Origin: Paraburkholderia susongensis
GTDB lineage: Bacteria > Pseudomonadota > Gammaproteobacteria > Burkholderiales > Burkholderiaceae
Assembly (NCBI RefSeq): GCF_900177725.1
Contig: NZ_FXAT01000011.1
Coordinates: 1 to 64,000 of the forward strand
Length of the DNA stretch: 64,000 nt
Direction: 5' to 3'
The notes under the pieces are model-generated. The model searched no databases and was not told the origin of the DNA. It saw only the letters and a list, made by a program, of their open reading frames with translations. A program made the translations under genes and the position numbers. Shown piece after piece: positions 52,823-62,203 of the stretch (its first letter is position 1; every line of letters starts with the position of its first letter).

Positions 52823-54226
52823 TCAAGCCTCGAGCTGCTCCAGCACTTTGCCTTTGGTCTCGACACCGAGAAAATGCACCGCGATCGCCGCGAGAAACGG
52901 CACGGCCGCGAGAATATAGAACGCCACGTCGAGATTCCCGCCGATCATCGTTTTCGAAACGATGGCCGGTGCGAAGATCGCCGCGACCTTCAGCCACGCG
53001 CCGCCAATGCCGCAACCCATCGCGCGGACGCTCGTCGGGTACAGCTCCGGCGTGTACACGTACGCGGTGATGAAGCCGCTGGCGAGAAAGCCGAGCGCCA
53101 GCGCACAGCAAGTGGCGACCACGTACACCGACGAGTTGTGCAACACGCCCGCCATCGCCAGCGAAATCGCGCATAACAGGAACGAGACGTTGATGATCGG
53201 CTTGCGTCCCACCTTGTCGACCAGCAGCGCGCAGACGAGCGAGCCGAGCACGCCGAGCACCGAAGCCGCCACGGCCAGGTTCAGGGCGAGCTGCAGCGGC
53301 GCGTGATAGATCGTGCGGTAGATCGTCGGCAGCCAGGTCGACAGACCGTACTGGATGAAGCCGCAGGTGACCCACAGCATCGCCACGGCGAGCGTGCGCT
53401 TCAGATAAGCCGGGCCGAACAGGTCCGCGATGCGGCGCTTCGGATGGCGATTGACCATCTCGTCGAATTCGGACGCGCGTGCAACCGGTGGCAGCGGCAC
53501 CTTCGCGGCACGTTCGAACGCCAGCACGGCGGAATCGGCTTCGGCCATCCGGTCGCGCACGGCGAGCCAGCGCGGCGATTCCGGCACGAGCTTGCGCAGC
53601 ACGAAGAACAGGATCAGCGGCGCGCCGCCGATGAAGTACATCGTCTGCCAGCCGAAGCGCGGCACGATCCACGCACCCATCGCGCTCGAGGCGAGCAAGC
53701 CGATCGGGAAGACGATTTCGTACAGAAGAACGAAACGTCCACGGCCATGCGCGCGGCTGATCTCGTTGATATAAGTCGCGGCCACCGGCAGTTCGCCGCC
53801 GAGCCCCAGACCCTGGACGATACGCAGCGCGACGAACACCGCGAACGTCGGCGCAAAGCCGCACGCGATACTGGTAATGCCGATAATGCCCGAGCTCAGC
53901 GCAATCGCCCTCACGCGTCCGCCACGCTCCGCATACCACGGAAACAGGAACGCGCCAATCAGTTGTCCTACGGAACCGGAGCCAAGAAGGAAACCGACGT
54001 CCCATGGTGTCAGGTGCCACTTCGCGATCAGGAGAGGCAGAGTCGTCGCGATTGCGATCACGTCGAAGCCGTCGAAGAACGTCGCGAGACCGATCAGGAT
54101 ACGGGCACGTACCTGCAGCGCGTTCCTCGGCATGCGCTCGAGACGCGCAATGATCGAGCCCTGGGTCACAGCGCCTGAAACACCGGCGCTGCTGCGGTCT
54201 CCTGTAGTGTTATCGATGGTTCTCAT
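52823..54226 (-). CDS. MFS transporter, sugar-porter/aromatic-acid type
   Basis: A 467-residue, 12-span transporter. ATFFDGFDVIAIATTLPLL with the acidic FDGFD motif resembles aromatic acid:H+ symporters, while GLGLGGELPVAATYINEI and PESPRWLAVRDR fit the wider sugar-porter/SV2-like group. It is the last gene of the minus-strand catabolic operon, 25 bases from the flavoprotein gene, and most likely imports the aromatic substrate. Start at 54226 is preferred to the TTG at 54259, which would overlap the previous gene. Confidence 0.9.
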   Translation of the reverse strand: MRTIDNTTGDRSSAGVSGAVTQGSIIARLERMPRNALQVRARILIGLATFFDGFDVIAIATTLPLLIAKWHLTPWDVGFLLGSGSVGQLIGAFLFPWYAERGGRVRAIALSSGIIGITSIACGFAPTFAVFVALRIVQGLGLGGELPVAATYINEISRAHGRGRFVLLYEIVFPIGLLASSAMGAWIVPRFGWQTMYFIGGAPLILFFVLRKLVPESPRWLAVRDRMAEADSAVLAFERAAKVPLPPVARASEFDEMVNRHPKRRIADLFGPAYLKRTLAVAMLWVTCGFIQYGLSTWLPTIYRTIYHAPLQLALNLAVAASVLGVLGSLVCALLVDKVGRKPIINVSFLLCAISLAMAGVLHNSSVYVVATCCALALGFLASGFITAYVYTPELYPTSVRAMGCGIGGAWLKVAAIFAPAIVSKTMIGGNLDVAFYILAAVPFLAAIAVHFLGVETKGKVLEQLEA

Positions 54227-54251
54227 GCCGAGGTGCCGTCCGTAAGAATGG

Positions 54252-55517
54252 TTAGGCAAGCGCCGTTGAGGCGTCAGTCAGGGTGGCAAGGTCGATGGTC
54301 CGGCCTTGGTTCATCCACTTGCGCGAGAGCTTCAACTCGCGCGGAGTGTTGATCGCGATCACGCCGCGAATCACGTCGTCTTCCAGATAGAACAGCGTCG
54401 CGCGCCTGGCCCGCAGATCGCCGCGCACCGCGAGCTGCGCATCGGCCGGGATGTCGCCGAGAATCTGCAGGTTCACGTCGTACTGATCGGACCAGAACCA
54501 CGGAATATCCGCGTACGGTTCGAAGGTGCCGAGCAGCGCTTTCGCCGTGGAGATCGCCTGGTTCTGCGCGTTGGCCCACGACTCCAGACGCACGCGGCGC
54601 TTGAGCCACGCGCTCGGATGATTCGCCACGTCGCCGCAGGCGAAGATGCGCGGGTCGTCGGTCGCGCCGAAATGATCGACGACAATGCCGTTCTCGACCT
54701 TCACGCCCGCGGCTTCGGCAATCGCCGTGTGCGGCGTGAGACCGATGCCGGCCACCGCGAAATCGGCGTCGAGCGTCGAGCCGTCCGCGAACGTCGCACG
54801 AATGCGGTTCGCGTCGTTCGGGTGATCTTCGAGCTTCACGAGCGATGCGTTCAGACGCACGTCCACACCATTCGCACGATGCAGTTCGAACAGGAAATCC
54901 GACACCAGCGGCGGCAGCGAACGCGCGCACAGACGCGGCGCGCCTTCCACCACACAGGCCTCGACGCCGAGCTTGCGCGCGGTCGCCGCGACTTCCAGAC
55001 CGATCCAGCCGCCGCCGACCACGAGCACGCGCTGGCTGGCGCGCAGCCGTTCGCCGAGTGCGACCGCTTCATCGAGCGTGCGCAGATAGGCGAGATGCGA
55101 GGTCTGCGCGAGCGCATCGGGCAGACGGCGCGCCGCGCCGCCGGTCGCGATCACGAGCCGGTCGTACTGCACTTCGCGGCCCGAACGCGTGCGCACGATG
55201 CGCTGTTCGCGATCGATCGACGTCGCGCAATCGGGTTGCCATGCTTCGACGTTGAGCGCGCCGATGTCGTCGGGCTTCACGAGGCGCACGGTCTCGATGT
55301 CCGCTTCGCCCGCCAGCACCGCCTTCGAGAGCGGCGGGCGCTCGTACGGCAGATGCACTTCGTCGGCGATCATCACGAGGCGGCCGTCGAAGCCTTCCTT
55401 GCGCAACGTCTTCACGACCCAGCCGGCTGCCTGACCGCCGCCGATCACGACGATCGTGCGCGGCGCTTCGAGCCCCGCATGCGCGGCCTGGGCCTTTTCG
55501 GTAGCAGCGTCAGTCAT
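54252..55517 (-). CDS. FAD-dependent ferredoxin reductase of dioxygenase type
   Basis: A 421-residue flavoprotein: FAD-binding VVIGGGQAAGWVVKTLR, LPYERPPLSKAVLAGE, the NAD-binding VLVVGGGWIGLEVA, and FACGDVANHPS. It matches the reductase component that passes electrons from NADH to the Rieske ferredoxin of ring-hydroxylating dioxygenases. No ferredoxin or oxygenase gene is seen in the window; these may lie beyond 64000. Its start overlaps the end of the extradiol dioxygenase gene by 8 bases. Confidence 0.92.
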   Translation of the reverse strand: MTDAATEKAQAAHAGLEAPRTIVVIGGGQAAGWVVKTLRKEGFDGRLVMIADEVHLPYERPPLSKAVLAGEADIETVRLVKPDDIGALNVEAWQPDCATSIDREQRIVRTRSGREVQYDRLVIATGGAARRLPDALAQTSHLAYLRTLDEAVALGERLRASQRVLVVGGGWIGLEVAATARKLGVEACVVEGAPRLCARSLPPLVSDFLFELHRANGVDVRLNASLVKLEDHPNDANRIRATFADGSTLDADFAVAGIGLTPHTAIAEAAGVKVENGIVVDHFGATDDPRIFACGDVANHPSAWLKRRVRLESWANAQNQAISTAKALLGTFEPYADIPWFWSDQYDVNLQILGDIPADAQLAVRGDLRARRATLFYLEDDVIRGVIAINTPRELKLSRKWMNQGRTIDLATLTDASTALA

Positions 55518-56475
55518 TTTTGCGCTCCGTCATGAACTTGCCTTCCGGCGCCTTCGCATCTTTCTGGCGCCGCGTGTTGCCGTCGATGCCGCCTTCGATC
55601 GCCCATTCGGCGAACACGGTCGGACCCGGCTCGAAATCGCGCGGCTGCCATTCGGGCGTGAGCTGGTCTTCGTCGGCGTAATACTCGATCAGGCCGCCGG
55701 CCGGATTCCTGAAGTACCAGAAGTACGCCGACGACACCGGATGACGTCCCGGTCCCAATTGCGTTTCCCAGCCGCAACGGTTGATGTGCATGCCGCCGCC
55801 GAACACTTCGTGAATGTCGCGCACGGTGAACGCGACGTGGTTCAGGCCGCGTTTGGCCGTAGGCAGCGCAAGCAGGAACAGGTCATGATGCCCGCCGTGC
55901 GGCGCGCAGCGCATGAACGCGCCACGGCCCGGATAACGGTCCGAAGTCTCGAAGCCGAGCAGTTCGTGATAGAACTTTTCCTGCTCGGCGAGCTTGTTCG
56001 TGAAGAACACGACGTGGCCCACTTCAACCGGTTCCGCGCGCTCGTAGATCGGCGACGGCTGATCGACGCGCAGCGTCTGGCCCCACACGTTCGACGGCGA
56101 ACCGTGCACGTCCACCGCACGCTTGCGCGTCACTTCGACGCGAATCGCCATGCCGTTCGGGTCGATGCAGCCAACCGCGTCGTCGGTTTCGAAATGACCG
56201 GGCTGACCGGCGAAGCGGCCGCGCAGCGCGTCGAGTTCCGCCTTCGTCGCGACGCCCCACGTCACTTCGCGCAGCGTCGGGCCTTCCTCGAACGCGGGCG
56301 GCAGCGACGGCTCGTTCGCGTCGACGACGAGAATCGTGCAACCGTTCAGTGTTTCGAAGCGCGCGTGCGTTTCGTCGTGCGCGGTCTCCTTGACGCCCCA
56401 GTCCGCGAAAAAGCGGCGACAGGTAGCGAGATCCGTCACGCCGTAAGTGATCTGTTCAATGCCGAGAATCGTCAT
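55510..56475 (-). CDS. Extradiol ring-cleavage dioxygenase, two-module VOC type
   Basis: A 321-residue type I extradiol dioxygenase. The N-terminal module starts ILGIEQITYGVTDL; the catalytic C-terminal module carries the iron ligands His (VEVGHVVFF), His (RGLNHVAFTV) and Glu (GLIEYYAD). Such enzymes open catechol-type rings next to the two hydroxyls. AGAGG precedes the ATG at 56475. The last 40 residues after the catalytic Glu are an extra charged tail. It follows the aldehyde dehydrogenase gene by 23 bases. The exact catechol is unknown. Confidence 0.9.
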   Translation of the reverse strand: MTILGIEQITYGVTDLATCRRFFADWGVKETAHDETHARFETLNGCTILVVDANEPSLPPAFEEGPTLREVTWGVATKAELDALRGRFAGQPGHFETDDAVGCIDPNGMAIRVEVTRKRAVDVHGSPSNVWGQTLRVDQPSPIYERAEPVEVGHVVFFTNKLAEQEKFYHELLGFETSDRYPGRGAFMRCAPHGGHHDLFLLALPTAKRGLNHVAFTVRDIHEVFGGGMHINRCGWETQLGPGRHPVSSAYFWYFRNPAGGLIEYYADEDQLTPEWQPRDFEPGPTVFAEWAIEGGIDGNTRRQKDAKAPEGKFMTERKND

Positions 56476-56498
56476 AACGTGCCTCTTCGTTGCCCGCT

Positions 56499-57998
56499 TT
56501 AGTTCGCCCACGCCAGCGGCGCTTCGTTCAAGCCCCAGTAGAGGCTCTTCTGTTGCATGTATTCGCGAATGCCGAGACGGCCTTTTTCGCGTCCCATGCC
56601 GCTCTCCTTCCAGCCGCTGAACGGCGTCGAAATCGAGAACAGCTTGTAAGTGTTGATCCAGATCGTGCCGGCTTCGAGTCCGCGCGCGGTACGGTAGGCG
56701 CGCTTGTAGTCGCGTGTCCAGATGCCCGCGGCAAGGCCGAACACGCTGTTGTTCGCTTCCTTGAGCAGCGCCGCTTCGTCGTCGAACGGCATCGCGACGA
56801 GCACCGGGCCGAAGATTTCTTCCTGGCAGATGCGCGCGTTGTTGGTCAGGCCGTCGAGAATCGTCGGTTGCAGATAGGTGCCCGCTTCGCGGCCGTCGCC
56901 GGCCGGACGCTCGCCGCCGCACAGAAGACGGCCGCCTTCTTCGAGGCCGAGCGCGATATAGCGCTCGACCGATTCGCGATGCGCCTGCGTGATGAGCGGA
57001 CCCATCTGCGTGTTTTCGCGCGACGGATCGCCGACCCGCAGCTTGCGCGCGCCTTCGACGAGACGCTGCATGAACGTGTCGTAGATCGAGCGCTGCACGA
57101 AGAGGCGCGAACCCGCGATGCACGCTTCGCCCGACGAGCTGAAGATGCCGTACAGCACGCCGTTGACCGCATGATCGAGATCGGCGTCGTCGAATACGAT
57201 GGTCGGCGACTTGCCGCCGAGTTCGAGCGACACCGGCATCAGCTTGTCCGCCGCGATGCGCGCAATGCCGCGGCCCACTTCGGTGCCGCCCGTGAACGAC
57301 ACCTTCCTCACGAGCGGATGACGCACGAGCACGTCGCCGATCACGGAGCCCTTGCCGGGCACCACGCTCACCACGCCCTTCGGCACACCGGCTTCCTCGC
57401 AGATGCGCGCAAGCGCGAGCGACACCAGCGGCGTCACTTCAGCGGGCTTCAGCACCACTGCGTTGCCAGCCGCGAGTGCCGGCGCGAGCTTCTGCGCGTC
57501 GGAGGCGATCGGCGAATTCCACGGCGTGATGGCCGCGACGACACCGATCGGCTCGTAGAGGCTCATCGTCAGATAGTCGCCGCGCGAGGGCGTGACTTCT
57601 TCGTCGAGCGTTTCGAGGCAGGCCGCGAAATAGCGGAACGTGTTCGCCGCGCTCGCCACGAGCACGCGCGTCTCGCCGATCGGCTTGCCGTTGTCGCGGC
57701 GCTGCAGGTTTGCAAGCGCTTCGTGGCGCGCCATGATGAGGTCGGCGATGCGATACAGGATCAGCGCGCGCTGATGCGGCTTCAGACCCGACCAGTCCGG
57801 CTTGCGCCATGCCGCGTCAGCGGCTTCGACCGCTTCGCGCGCGTCGTCGGCGCTGGCCGTCGAGATTTCCATGTTGACCGACTGATCCGCCGGATACAGG
57901 CTTTTGTACGGGTTGCCGCGCCCTTGCCGCCATTCGCCGCCGATGAAAATATCGCCGTTAGGCACGAGGCTGGTATCGAAGTGAGTCATGTCGGTCAT
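56499..57998 (-). CDS. NAD-dependent aldehyde dehydrogenase
   Basis: A 499-residue ALDH. The catalytic cysteine is in SSGEACIAGSR and the general-base glutamate in LELGGKSP; PWNSPIASDAQKLAPALAAGNAVVLKPAE is the cofactor region. It resembles the 2-hydroxymuconic-semialdehyde/betaine-aldehyde dehydrogenase class, consistent with oxidising the aldehyde produced by extradiol cleavage next door. Starts at 57998 and 57989 are both possible. Confidence 0.93.
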   Translation of the reverse strand: MTDMTHFDTSLVPNGDIFIGGEWRQGRGNPYKSLYPADQSVNMEISTASADDAREAVEAADAAWRKPDWSGLKPHQRALILYRIADLIMARHEALANLQRRDNGKPIGETRVLVASAANTFRYFAACLETLDEEVTPSRGDYLTMSLYEPIGVVAAITPWNSPIASDAQKLAPALAAGNAVVLKPAEVTPLVSLALARICEEAGVPKGVVSVVPGKGSVIGDVLVRHPLVRKVSFTGGTEVGRGIARIAADKLMPVSLELGGKSPTIVFDDADLDHAVNGVLYGIFSSSGEACIAGSRLFVQRSIYDTFMQRLVEGARKLRVGDPSRENTQMGPLITQAHRESVERYIALGLEEGGRLLCGGERPAGDGREAGTYLQPTILDGLTNNARICQEEIFGPVLVAMPFDDEAALLKEANNSVFGLAAGIWTRDYKRAYRTARGLEAGTIWINTYKLFSISTPFSGWKESGMGREKGRLGIREYMQQKSLYWGLNEAPLAWAN

Positions 57999-58032
57999 TC
58001 CGTTAGCTTTCAAGCCAGGGGCCTGGCAGGTC

Positions 58033-58863
58033 TTAGATCACGCAGCGCGCCGCGCGATTGCGCAGTGCGCGAATCGCGCTATAGGCGGTCAGCGCGGACG
58101 TCTTGGGGTTGTCCGGCAGCGGCTTGCCGCTCATTTCGAGCGACATCTCGCCGAACGCGCCGCGCGCGAGGATGCGATGCACGTTGCGCGTCACGTTCGG
58201 ATCGGCGATGAGCCTGACCGTCGTGTTGTCGAGGCCGAGGCCCGCGAGCGCGATCGTCGCGGCGACGTTCGCGTTCTTCGGATAGAGCCTGGCCGCGTCG
58301 CGCGCGCTGCCTTCGAAAATCACCTTCTCTTCGGTGAGCGTGCGCAGATCGCAGACCTCTTCAGCCGGCGTGCCGAGCCAGCCGGTCGGCGGCTTGCGGC
58401 CCGTGTACAGCACTTCGTCGAGGCCGCCGAGACGCGCCGCCGCGAGCGCATCGACGCCGCCGATCGCGCCCGAGAGCAACGTGACCGTCGCGTCGCCTTC
58501 GTCGGCTGCGGCGGCGAGCGCATCGAGCAGCGTCACGTCGGAGAGCGCGCCGATCGACGCGACCGCGCAATCGGTGCCCGACTTCAGCAACGGCACGACG
58601 TGATCGACGAGCGCGCTGTGCCCCGCGCATTCGAGCGCGAATTGCGGCCGCGTGCTGAGCGCCGGCACCGACGACACCACGTCCACGCTCGCGCCCACGA
58701 CTCCGCGCACCGACGCCACCTGACTCTCCGGAACGATCACGTGCGACACGCGCACCGCCGGATCGGCGGCGACCGAGCGGTACACCGCCTGGCCGATCGC
58801 GCCGAAGCCGATCATCGCGACGTCAATGGGCGCGTGATGTCCCGCGTAGCCGGCCTCATGCAT
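58033..58863 (-). CDS. L-aspartate dehydrogenase-like protein (NadX/DUF108 family)
   Basis: A 276-residue NAD(P)-dependent dehydrogenase with cofactor motif IGFGAIGQAVY and the family segments ECAGHSAL, SIGALSD, GAIGGVDAL, KNANVAATIALAGLG and the catalytic histidine in RNVHRI. Authentic members convert aspartate to iminoaspartate/oxaloacetate; relatives in aromatic catabolic operons may release ammonia from another amino acid. Its start overlaps the ThDP-enzyme stop by 8 bases. Confidence 0.88.
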   Translation of the reverse strand: MHEAGYAGHHAPIDVAMIGFGAIGQAVYRSVAADPAVRVSHVIVPESQVASVRGVVGASVDVVSSVPALSTRPQFALECAGHSALVDHVVPLLKSGTDCAVASIGALSDVTLLDALAAAADEGDATVTLLSGAIGGVDALAAARLGGLDEVLYTGRKPPTGWLGTPAEEVCDLRTLTEEKVIFEGSARDAARLYPKNANVAATIALAGLGLDNTTVRLIADPNVTRNVHRILARGAFGEMSLEMSGKPLPDNPKTSALTAYSAIRALRNRAARCVI

Positions 58864-60514
58864 GTTGCGGCTCCTCTTTCTTGACCGGCGGGCCCGCGAA
58901 CGCGGTCGCGAACGAGCCGACCGACAGCATGTCCACCTCGACCAGCACCGGACCGCTCTTCGCCATGCCCTCGCGGATGATCGCGGCGGCGTCGTCGAGC
59001 GACTTGATGCGGTAGTGCGTGAGCTTCAGGCTTTCGCAGAACTGCGCGAAATCCGGTTGATGCAACTGGACGTAGCAGCGGCGGCCGCCGTACTGCGCGT
59101 CCTGAATGTTGCGGATCACGCCGTAGCACTGGTCGTTCATCAGCACGATCATCACGTTGGCGTTTTCCTGCACGGCCGTCGCGAGTTCGCCGACGTTGAC
59201 CATCAGGCCGCCGTCGCCGCACAGGGCCACGGTCTTCGCCGCGCTGCCCGCGAGCGCCGCGCCGATGCCCATCTGCATGCCCTGGCCGATGCCGCCGCCG
59301 AGCGCGTGCACGCCAGCGCGCGGCGTGAAGACTTTCAGCAGGCGGTTGCCCCAGGTGCTGTTCGAGATCGTGACGTCGCGCACCCAGTTGTAGTCGCGGC
59401 CCACGGCGTCTTGCAGCGCGTCGACGAGGCGCTTATACGGGCCGAGCCCCTTGCTCACGTCGGCGACCGCGCTTTCGCGTGCGGCGGCCAGATCCTGCGC
59501 GAACTGCGGATCGACCTTCAGCTTGCCTTCGAGCAGCGTCGCGAGTTCGTCGAGAACGGACGCGGCATCGCCGTGAATGAACATGTCGTTGCGATAGCCG
59601 CGGTTGTCGGCGAGCGCATCGGCGTCGATGCGATAGAGCGGTTGCGGCAGCGCGAGCTTGTACTTCAGCGTTTCATTGCCGCGCAGACGCGAGCCGACCA
59701 CGACCAGCGCGTCGCAGGTCTTGTAGAAGCTCTCGACCGCCGCGTGCACGTTGAACGCGCCCAGCGTGGCCGGATGATCCTCGGGCAGCACGCCGCGGCC
59801 CTGCACGCTCGTCACGACGCCGAAGCCGAGCGCGACCAGACGCTCGACCGCCGCGCGCGCGTGACGCGTGCCGCCGCCGAGCCACAGGAGCGGGCGCTTC
59901 GCCTTCGTCAGTTGCTCCGCGAGTTGCGCGACGCGCGTCTCGCAGTGCGTGAGCGTCGTGATGTGCGGCGCGGCGAGGTCGTTCGGCCATTCGATTTCGG
60001 CGGCCTGAATGTCGATCGGAATTTCGACGCTGACCGGGCCGCTCGGCGCGGTTTGCGCAACGCGCACGGCTTCGCGGATCGTCGGCAGCGCGGTTTCGAC
60101 CGAACGCACGCGGAACGCGGCCTTCGAGATCGATTGCAGCATCGAGAGCTGGTCCGGCGCCTCGTGGATGTACGCGAGGTCCTGGTCCAGGTATTCGGTT
60201 TCGATCTGGCCCGTGACGTGCAGGAGCGCGGTGCCCGCCGTCAGCGCCTCGACCATCGCGCCCGCCGCGTTGCCCGCCGCGGTGCCCGTGCTCGTGAACG
60301 CGACGCCGAGGCCGCCGGAGACGCGCGCGAGGCCGTCGGCCATGTTCACCGCGCCGGCTTCGCCGCGTGCGCCGACATAGCGGATCTTGCCGCGCGTGTT
60401 GATCGCGTCGAGGATCGGCATGTTGTGGATCGAGATCACGCCGAATGCGGTTTGAACGCCGCATTGCTCGAGAAAGGCGGCGATCAGTTCGCCAACGGTG
60501 GTTTTGTTAGACAT
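58856..60514 (-). CDS. Thiamine-diphosphate-dependent enzyme (acetolactate-synthase-like)
   Basis: A 552-residue three-domain ThDP enzyme. VGARGEAGAVNMADGLAR holds the ThDP-activating glutamate; GDGGLMVNVGELATAVQ is the ThDP/Mg motif. It belongs to the benzoylformate-decarboxylase/acetolactate-synthase superfamily; in catabolic operons such proteins often decarboxylate a 2-oxoacid. No regulatory subunit is present, arguing against a biosynthetic ilvB. The start at 60514 overlaps the SDR stop by 8 bases; GGAGG lies somewhat far (11 bases). Confidence 0.9.
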   Translation of the reverse strand: MSNKTTVGELIAAFLEQCGVQTAFGVISIHNMPILDAINTRGKIRYVGARGEAGAVNMADGLARVSGGLGVAFTSTGTAAGNAAGAMVEALTAGTALLHVTGQIETEYLDQDLAYIHEAPDQLSMLQSISKAAFRVRSVETALPTIREAVRVAQTAPSGPVSVEIPIDIQAAEIEWPNDLAAPHITTLTHCETRVAQLAEQLTKAKRPLLWLGGGTRHARAAVERLVALGFGVVTSVQGRGVLPEDHPATLGAFNVHAAVESFYKTCDALVVVGSRLRGNETLKYKLALPQPLYRIDADALADNRGYRNDMFIHGDAASVLDELATLLEGKLKVDPQFAQDLAAARESAVADVSKGLGPYKRLVDALQDAVGRDYNWVRDVTISNSTWGNRLLKVFTPRAGVHALGGGIGQGMQMGIGAALAGSAAKTVALCGDGGLMVNVGELATAVQENANVMIVLMNDQCYGVIRNIQDAQYGGRRCYVQLHQPDFAQFCESLKLTHYRIKSLDDAAAIIREGMAKSGPVLVEVDMLSVGSFATAFAGPPVKKEEPQHA

Positions 60515-61316
60515 GTCGTGCAACGCCTCCAGAAACATCGATGTGACTGCCCGTCGTGTACGACGACAGCGTGGTAGCCAGATAAAAAAGCGCTTGAGCG
60601 GCTTCTTCGGGACGGCCGAAGCGGCCTAGCGGAATGTTTTTCTTGCGCGCGAGTTCAGCGGTCCAGTCTTCCCAGCTCTGGCCCGGCTGCGCCTGCGTCT
60701 CGTAGCGGCGGCGCCACTGACCCGACTCGACGATGCCGATCAGAATCGAGTTGACGCGAATGCGCTGCGGCGCGAGTTCGACCGCCAACGACTTCGTGAG
60801 ACTCAGAAGGCCCGCGCGCGCCGACGAGGTCGCCACCATGTGCGGCTCGGGCTGCAGCGCCAGCAGCGAATTCACGTTGACGATGGCCGCGTTGCGGCCG
60901 GCGCCGGCGGTATCGCTCAGCATCGGCAGAAACGCGCGCGTCGGGCGGATCACGCCGAAGTACTTCAGGTCGAGTTCTTCGCGCCACGCGTCGTCGGTCG
61001 TATCGGCGAAGGTGGACACACGGCCCTGGCCCGCGTTGTTCACGAGCATGCCGGTGCGGCCGAAACGCTGCTGCACTGCCTGCGCGAACGCGCTCACGTC
61101 ATTCGCGTCCAGCACGTCGCAGCGATGCGCGAGCAGTTGCGCGTCGGGACACTTCGCGCTGAGCGCGGCCTGCGCTTTCGCGAGACGCTCACTGTCGCGG
61201 CCGCAGATTGCAACCGAGGCGCCCGCGCGCAGAAACAGTTCGGCGGTCGCGAGACCGATGCCGGACGAACCGCCCGTCACCACCGCTACCTGTCCGGTCA
61301 AATCGATTTGGATCAT
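60507..61316 (-). CDS. Non-canonical SDR lacking the catalytic Tyr-Lys pair
   Basis: A 269-residue short-chain-dehydrogenase-fold protein. The cofactor motif TGGSSGIG (residues 15-22) and LVNNAGQG are normal and the serine is kept (NVNSLLAL), but the usual Y-X3-K is replaced by ATSSARAG, with Thr for Tyr and Arg for Lys. The protein is otherwise undamaged, with the C-terminal IDVSGG ending. It may have an altered mechanism or a different acid-base residue. Its ATG overlaps the stop of the IclR gene by one base. Confidence 0.9.
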   Translation of the reverse strand: MIQIDLTGQVAVVTGGSSGIGLATAELFLRAGASVAICGRDSERLAKAQAALSAKCPDAQLLAHRCDVLDANDVSAFAQAVQQRFGRTGMLVNNAGQGRVSTFADTTDDAWREELDLKYFGVIRPTRAFLPMLSDTAGAGRNAAIVNVNSLLALQPEPHMVATSSARAGLLSLTKSLAVELAPQRIRVNSILIGIVESGQWRRRYETQAQPGQSWEDWTAELARKKNIPLGRFGRPEEAAQALFYLATTLSSYTTGSHIDVSGGVARHV

Positions 61317-62203
61317 CAGAGCCCCAGTGCTTTCATGTATTTGCTGCCCGCGTTCGGCCCGAGCTTCGGCCGGTAGTTGAGCCGCTGCGAAAGTTCTTCG
61401 GCCGCGCGGCGCACCTTGTCGACGAGGCCGCTGTCGAGCAGCGACGCGCCGATCTCGCGGCGCGGAATCGTTGTCGTGATGACGGCGACGATGCGGTGCG
61501 TGTCGTTGCGCACCGGCGCGCTCACCACCGAAATGCCGCGTTCGAACGACGACTCGCTGATCGCGAAACCGCGCCGCGCGTCGTCGCGAATCCGTTCGTA
61601 GAGGTCGTCGACCGTGGCCGGCGTCTGCGCCGTGAAGCGCTCGAGTTCCGGCTCGGGGTAGAGCTTCTTCAGTTCTTCGAAGCTCAGGTCGCCCATCAGC
61701 ACCTGGCCGTGCGTCGTCGCATAGGCGGGCAGGCGCGTGCCGACGTTGACCTTCACCGAGCTGAAAATCGGCGCATGGCTTTGCGCCTTGGCGACGAACA
61801 CGACGTCGCGTCCGTCGCGAATCACGATGTGGCTCGTGAGGCCGGTGTCATCGCGCAACCGCTCGATGATCGGCAGACCGAAGTCGGTCAGTTCGAGCGA
61901 GCTCAGGTATTCGAAACCGAGCCGCAGCACCGCGACGCCGAGGCGATAGTTGCGGTCCTTGTCGGCGCGTTCGAGAAAGCCGAGCGCTTCGAGTGTTTGC
62001 AGGAGACGGAACACCGTCGTGCGCGGAATATTCAGGCGACGCGACAGTTCCGGTGCGCCGAGCACCGGCTCGCGCGGCGAGAACTCCATGAGAATCTTCA
62101 GGCCGCGTTCGAGACCGGGCACCCGGTAACCGGAATCGCCGCTGGTTTCGTTGCGCTCGGCATCGAGCGTGTCAGGCCTATCAGGCGTCATTCCGGGCGT
62201 CAT
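61316..62203 (-). CDS. IclR family transcriptional regulator
   Basis: A 295-residue regulator. The winged helix is at residues about 28-90 (LERGLKILMEFS, LNIPRTTVFRLLQTLEALGFLE) and the effector domain follows (LTSHIVIRDGRDVVFVAKAQ, RGFAISESSFERGISVVSAPV). It lies inside the operon rather than divergent, overlapping the hydrolase stop by 4 bases (ATGA) and the SDR start by one base, so it should be autoregulated with the pathway genes. Confidence 0.93.
   Translation of the reverse strand: MTPGMTPDRPDTLDAERNETSGDSGYRVPGLERGLKILMEFSPREPVLGAPELSRRLNIPRTTVFRLLQTLEALGFLERADKDRNYRLGVAVLRLGFEYLSSLELTDFGLPIIERLRDDTGLTSHIVIRDGRDVVFVAKAQSHAPIFSSVKVNVGTRLPAYATTHGQVLMGDLSFEELKKLYPEPELERFTAQTPATVDDLYERIRDDARRGFAISESSFERGISVVSAPVRNDTHRIVAVITTTIPRREIGASLLDSGLVDKVRRAAEELSQRLNYRPKLGPNAGSKYMKALGL

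Noticed and set aside
58856..60514. Acetolactate synthase (ilvB) for branched amino acids
   Set aside because: No small subunit gene and a catabolic operon context; only the ThDP superfamily assignment is safe.
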